DNA from: Hyphomicrobiaceae bacterium
Lineage (GTDB): Bacteria > Pseudomonadota > Alphaproteobacteria > Rhizobiales > Hyphomicrobiaceae
Assembly: GCA_021775735.1 (NCBI GenBank)
Contig: JAJFHG010000005.1
Span: forward strand, 1 to 64,000
Length of the DNA: 64,000 nucleotides
Reading direction: 5' to 3'
Position numbers and translations under genes: made by a program. Positions 62,331-64,000 of this stretch are shown one piece after another; positions within the stretch are counted from its first letter, which is position 1, and each line of letters opens with the position of its first letter. The notes beneath the pieces are model-generated. The model made no database searches and was not told the DNA's origin. It was given only the letters and a program-made list of their open reading frames with translations.

Positions 62331-62387
62331 GTGACAGCGGGACAAAATCCGTCGCTCAGACGTCTGACCGCGCCCCAAAACCTGGTT

Positions 62388-64000
62388 TTAGGCGACAATA
62401 CGATCATAAATCATCTGAACTTCAGCCAATGTATCCCGCAGTTTTGCCTCAAGGGCTTCAAAACTGGGGCTATCTCCCGCCCTGGCCAAGAGGTCTTTCA
62501 AGCCCTTTGGCGCTTTTTGAGGATCAAAATCCTCATCCAGGCAAAGCCGTAGGATCTGGCCAAGATCATGGAGTAGGCGGGAGGCGTTAATGAGCGCTTC
62601 GCCATCGCTTTGCTCCAGGCACTTGGCATCCATAAGCTTGCGCAATGCTTTTACTGTTGTTTGATCAAGCACACTTGGATGCGCGTGCGCATGGATCAAT
62701 TGCAGGTATTGCGCGATAAATTCCAAATCAACAAAACCACCGCGCGCCTGTTTCAAATCCCAAATATTGTCTGTTTTCTTTTGCTCCAATATTCGATCGC
62801 GCATGTCTCGCACATCTGTGGCAATCTTAGATGGCGTTCGCTCTGTTACCAAAACCTCATGGATTGCAGCTTCCACCTTCACTTTTAGCGCATCAGACCC
62901 TGACACGACGCGCGCGCGGGTAAGCGCCATATGTTCCCATGTCCACGCTTCCCTCACCTGGTAGTCAACAAAGCTTACGAGCGCCGTTGCAACCGGGCCC
63001 TTGTTGCCAGACGGGCGCAGCCGCATATCAACTTCATACAACATACCCTCAGGCGTTGGTGCGGAAAGTGCCGTGATCAAGCGTTGCGTCAGTCGTGCAT
63101 AATATTGGCTGGGCGCCAATGGTTTTGCACCATCTGTTTCTGTGACGCTTGCATCAAAGTCATAGATGATAATCAAATCCAGATCTGACGACGCTGTCAT
63201 TTCCAGCCCGCCGAGTTTGCCCATAGTCACAACGGCGGTACCACCGCCCTTTAAGACTCCATGACCATCCATTAATTCCTGATCCACGACACGTTCGAGT
63301 GCGATGATGAGACGCTCGGCCAGTAATGCATAAGCACCACCTGCCTTGCTGGCATTTATCGTTCCCGTCAAAATGCGCACGCCGATCAGAAACATCTGCT
63401 CATTGCCGACAATGCGCGCTCGGTCGAGAATCTCCTGAAAATCTTCGGCGCCAGCAAATTCAGTGGCGATGATTTGGTCAATTTCCGAAGCATCAGGCAA
63501 TACACTAAAGGTGCGCGGATCAAGCACAGCATCGAGCAAGCGCCGCCGACGCGATAAGATGCGCGCCATGCGTGGTGCAGTGCCCATAATGTCAGCGAAT
63601 AACTTGAGCAGACTAGGATTGGCTTTGAGAACAGAAAACAACTGCACACCCGTCGGCAGTTCTGCAAGAAAACGGTCAAAGCCTGTAAATGCACGATCTG
63701 GATCAGATGTTTCCGAAAGTGCCTGAATCAAAAAGGGCTGAACTTCTGTCAACCGCTCCTGGCCACCTTTGGAGCTCACCGCACGATAGCGTCCCCGGTG
63801 CCAGGCCCGCACACCTGCTACGACATTCTGCGGTTGCGTAAACCCCATCTTTGTCAAATTTTTGAGTGTGTCAGGATCATCATCTTCACCCGCAAACACA
63901 AGAGTCATGTCTGGGCTAAGACTGTCGGGATCATCTTCAAATAGCTCAGCATAATGGCTTTGTACGCTCTCAAAAATTGGCACCACAGCAGCGGTAAGAG
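62388..64000 (-). CDS. glnE: glutamine synthetase adenylyltransferase, C-terminal part (partial)
   Basis: The last 537 codons of a gene that continues past the right edge; full GlnE proteins are about 950-1000 residues. The nucleotidyltransferase signature GKLGGLEMTASSDLDLII belongs to the C-terminal adenylyltransferase domain, and LRPSGNKGPVATALVSF with AWTWEHMALTRARVVSG follows. GlnE adds AMP to glutamine synthetase and removes it, controlled by PII and glutamine. The frame stays open through 64000 (...LTAAVPIF), so the GTG at 63986 is not the real start. Confidence 0.95.
   Translation of the reverse strand, partial: LTAAVVPIFESVQSHYAELFEDDPDSLSPDMTLVFAGEDDDPDTLKNLTKMGFTQPQNVVAGVRAWHRGRYRAVSSKGGQERLTEVQPFLIQALSETSDPDRAFTGFDRFLAELPTGVQLFSVLKANPSLLKLFADIMGTAPRMARILSRRRRLLDAVLDPRTFSVLPDASEIDQIIATEFAGAEDFQEILDRARIVGNEQMFLIGVRILTGTINASKAGGAYALLAERLIIALERVVDQELMDGHGVLKGGGTAVVTMGKLGGLEMTASSDLDLIIIYDFDASVTETDGAKPLAPSQYYARLTQRLITALSAPTPEGMLYEVDMRLRPSGNKGPVATALVSFVDYQVREAWTWEHMALTRARVVSGSDALKVKVEAAIHEVLVTERTPSKIATDVRDMRDRILEQKKTDNIWDLKQARGGFVDLEFIAQYLQLIHAHAHPSVLDQTTVKALRKLMDAKCLEQSDGEALINASRLLHDLGQILRLCLDEDFDPQKAPKGLKDLLARAGDSPSFEALEAKLRDTLAEVQMIYDRIVA

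Noticed and set aside
1-64000. CRISPR array, rRNA operon, insertion sequence or integrase
   Set aside because: No regularly spaced direct repeats, rRNA-like sequence, transposase or integrase motifs were found on either strand.

Overview
The window looks like a chromosomal segment of an alphaproteobacterium, possibly of the order Hyphomicrobiales. The signs are two PleC/DivJ-like histidine kinases, DUF1289 next to clan-AA aspartic proteases, a sigma/anti-sigma/CpxP-like cluster beside glnE, a type III ornithine decarboxylase paired with agmatinase, and an FNR/FixK-type box. Species cannot be named from the sequence. I see no rRNA, tRNA, CRISPR array, insertion sequence or prophage. Most of the window is ordinary, densely packed chromosome.

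Layout. 1-6.7 kb: an ECF sigma factor with no visible anti-sigma gene, divergent from a very large secreted protein (propeller-like N-terminus, DUF11-like repeats, Cys/Lys-rich tandem repeats). 6.8-8.3 kb: a PepSY / cytochrome b561 / membrane-anchored LuxR operon. 8.4-18.7 kb is the most accessory-looking part. It holds a phage-type hypothetical, a GDCCVxC protein with a small membrane protein, a Sel1 protein, a YheT-like hydrolase, a site-2 protease with CBS domains, an ATP:guanido phosphotransferase (arginine-kinase-like), an SDR with a probable dehydrogenase remnant upstream, and an RND exporter. Dispersed copies of an intergenic repeat lie here. 19-24.3 kb: TusA, an FNR/FixK box, a bactofilin, agmatinase, ornithine decarboxylase and a carbamoyltransferase with a TTG start.

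24.3-31.8 kb: a ten-gene Mrp/Mbh-like cation antiporter operon on the minus strand. 32-43.6 kb: a GlsB/YeaQ protein, a DUF2946/outer-membrane pair, an L,D-transpeptidase, a tandem-CDGSH/glutamate-synthase fusion, a YeeE/YedE transporter, a caspase/Sel1/peptidoglycan-binding protein and an acetolactate-synthase-like TPP enzyme. 44-56 kb: a beta-hydroxyacid dehydrogenase, MAPEG, Lrp, UDG-like, MBL, GST and SNase proteins, a histidine kinase, DUF1289, two aspartic proteases, a phosphohexomutase, a TauE transporter and DusA. 56-64 kb: PepN, a degenerate histidine kinase, a CpxP-like/anti-sigma/sigma cluster and the 3' part of glnE.

How the genes fit together. Likely functional units are the Mrp operon (ion/pH homeostasis), ODC plus agmatinase (putrescine from ornithine and agmatine), PepSY-b561-LuxR (membrane redox with linked control) and the sigma/anti-sigma/CpxP-like trio (envelope stress). 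Function calls come from motifs and family knowledge; no database search was run. Starts were chosen from visible Shine-Dalgarno sequences and expected N-termini.
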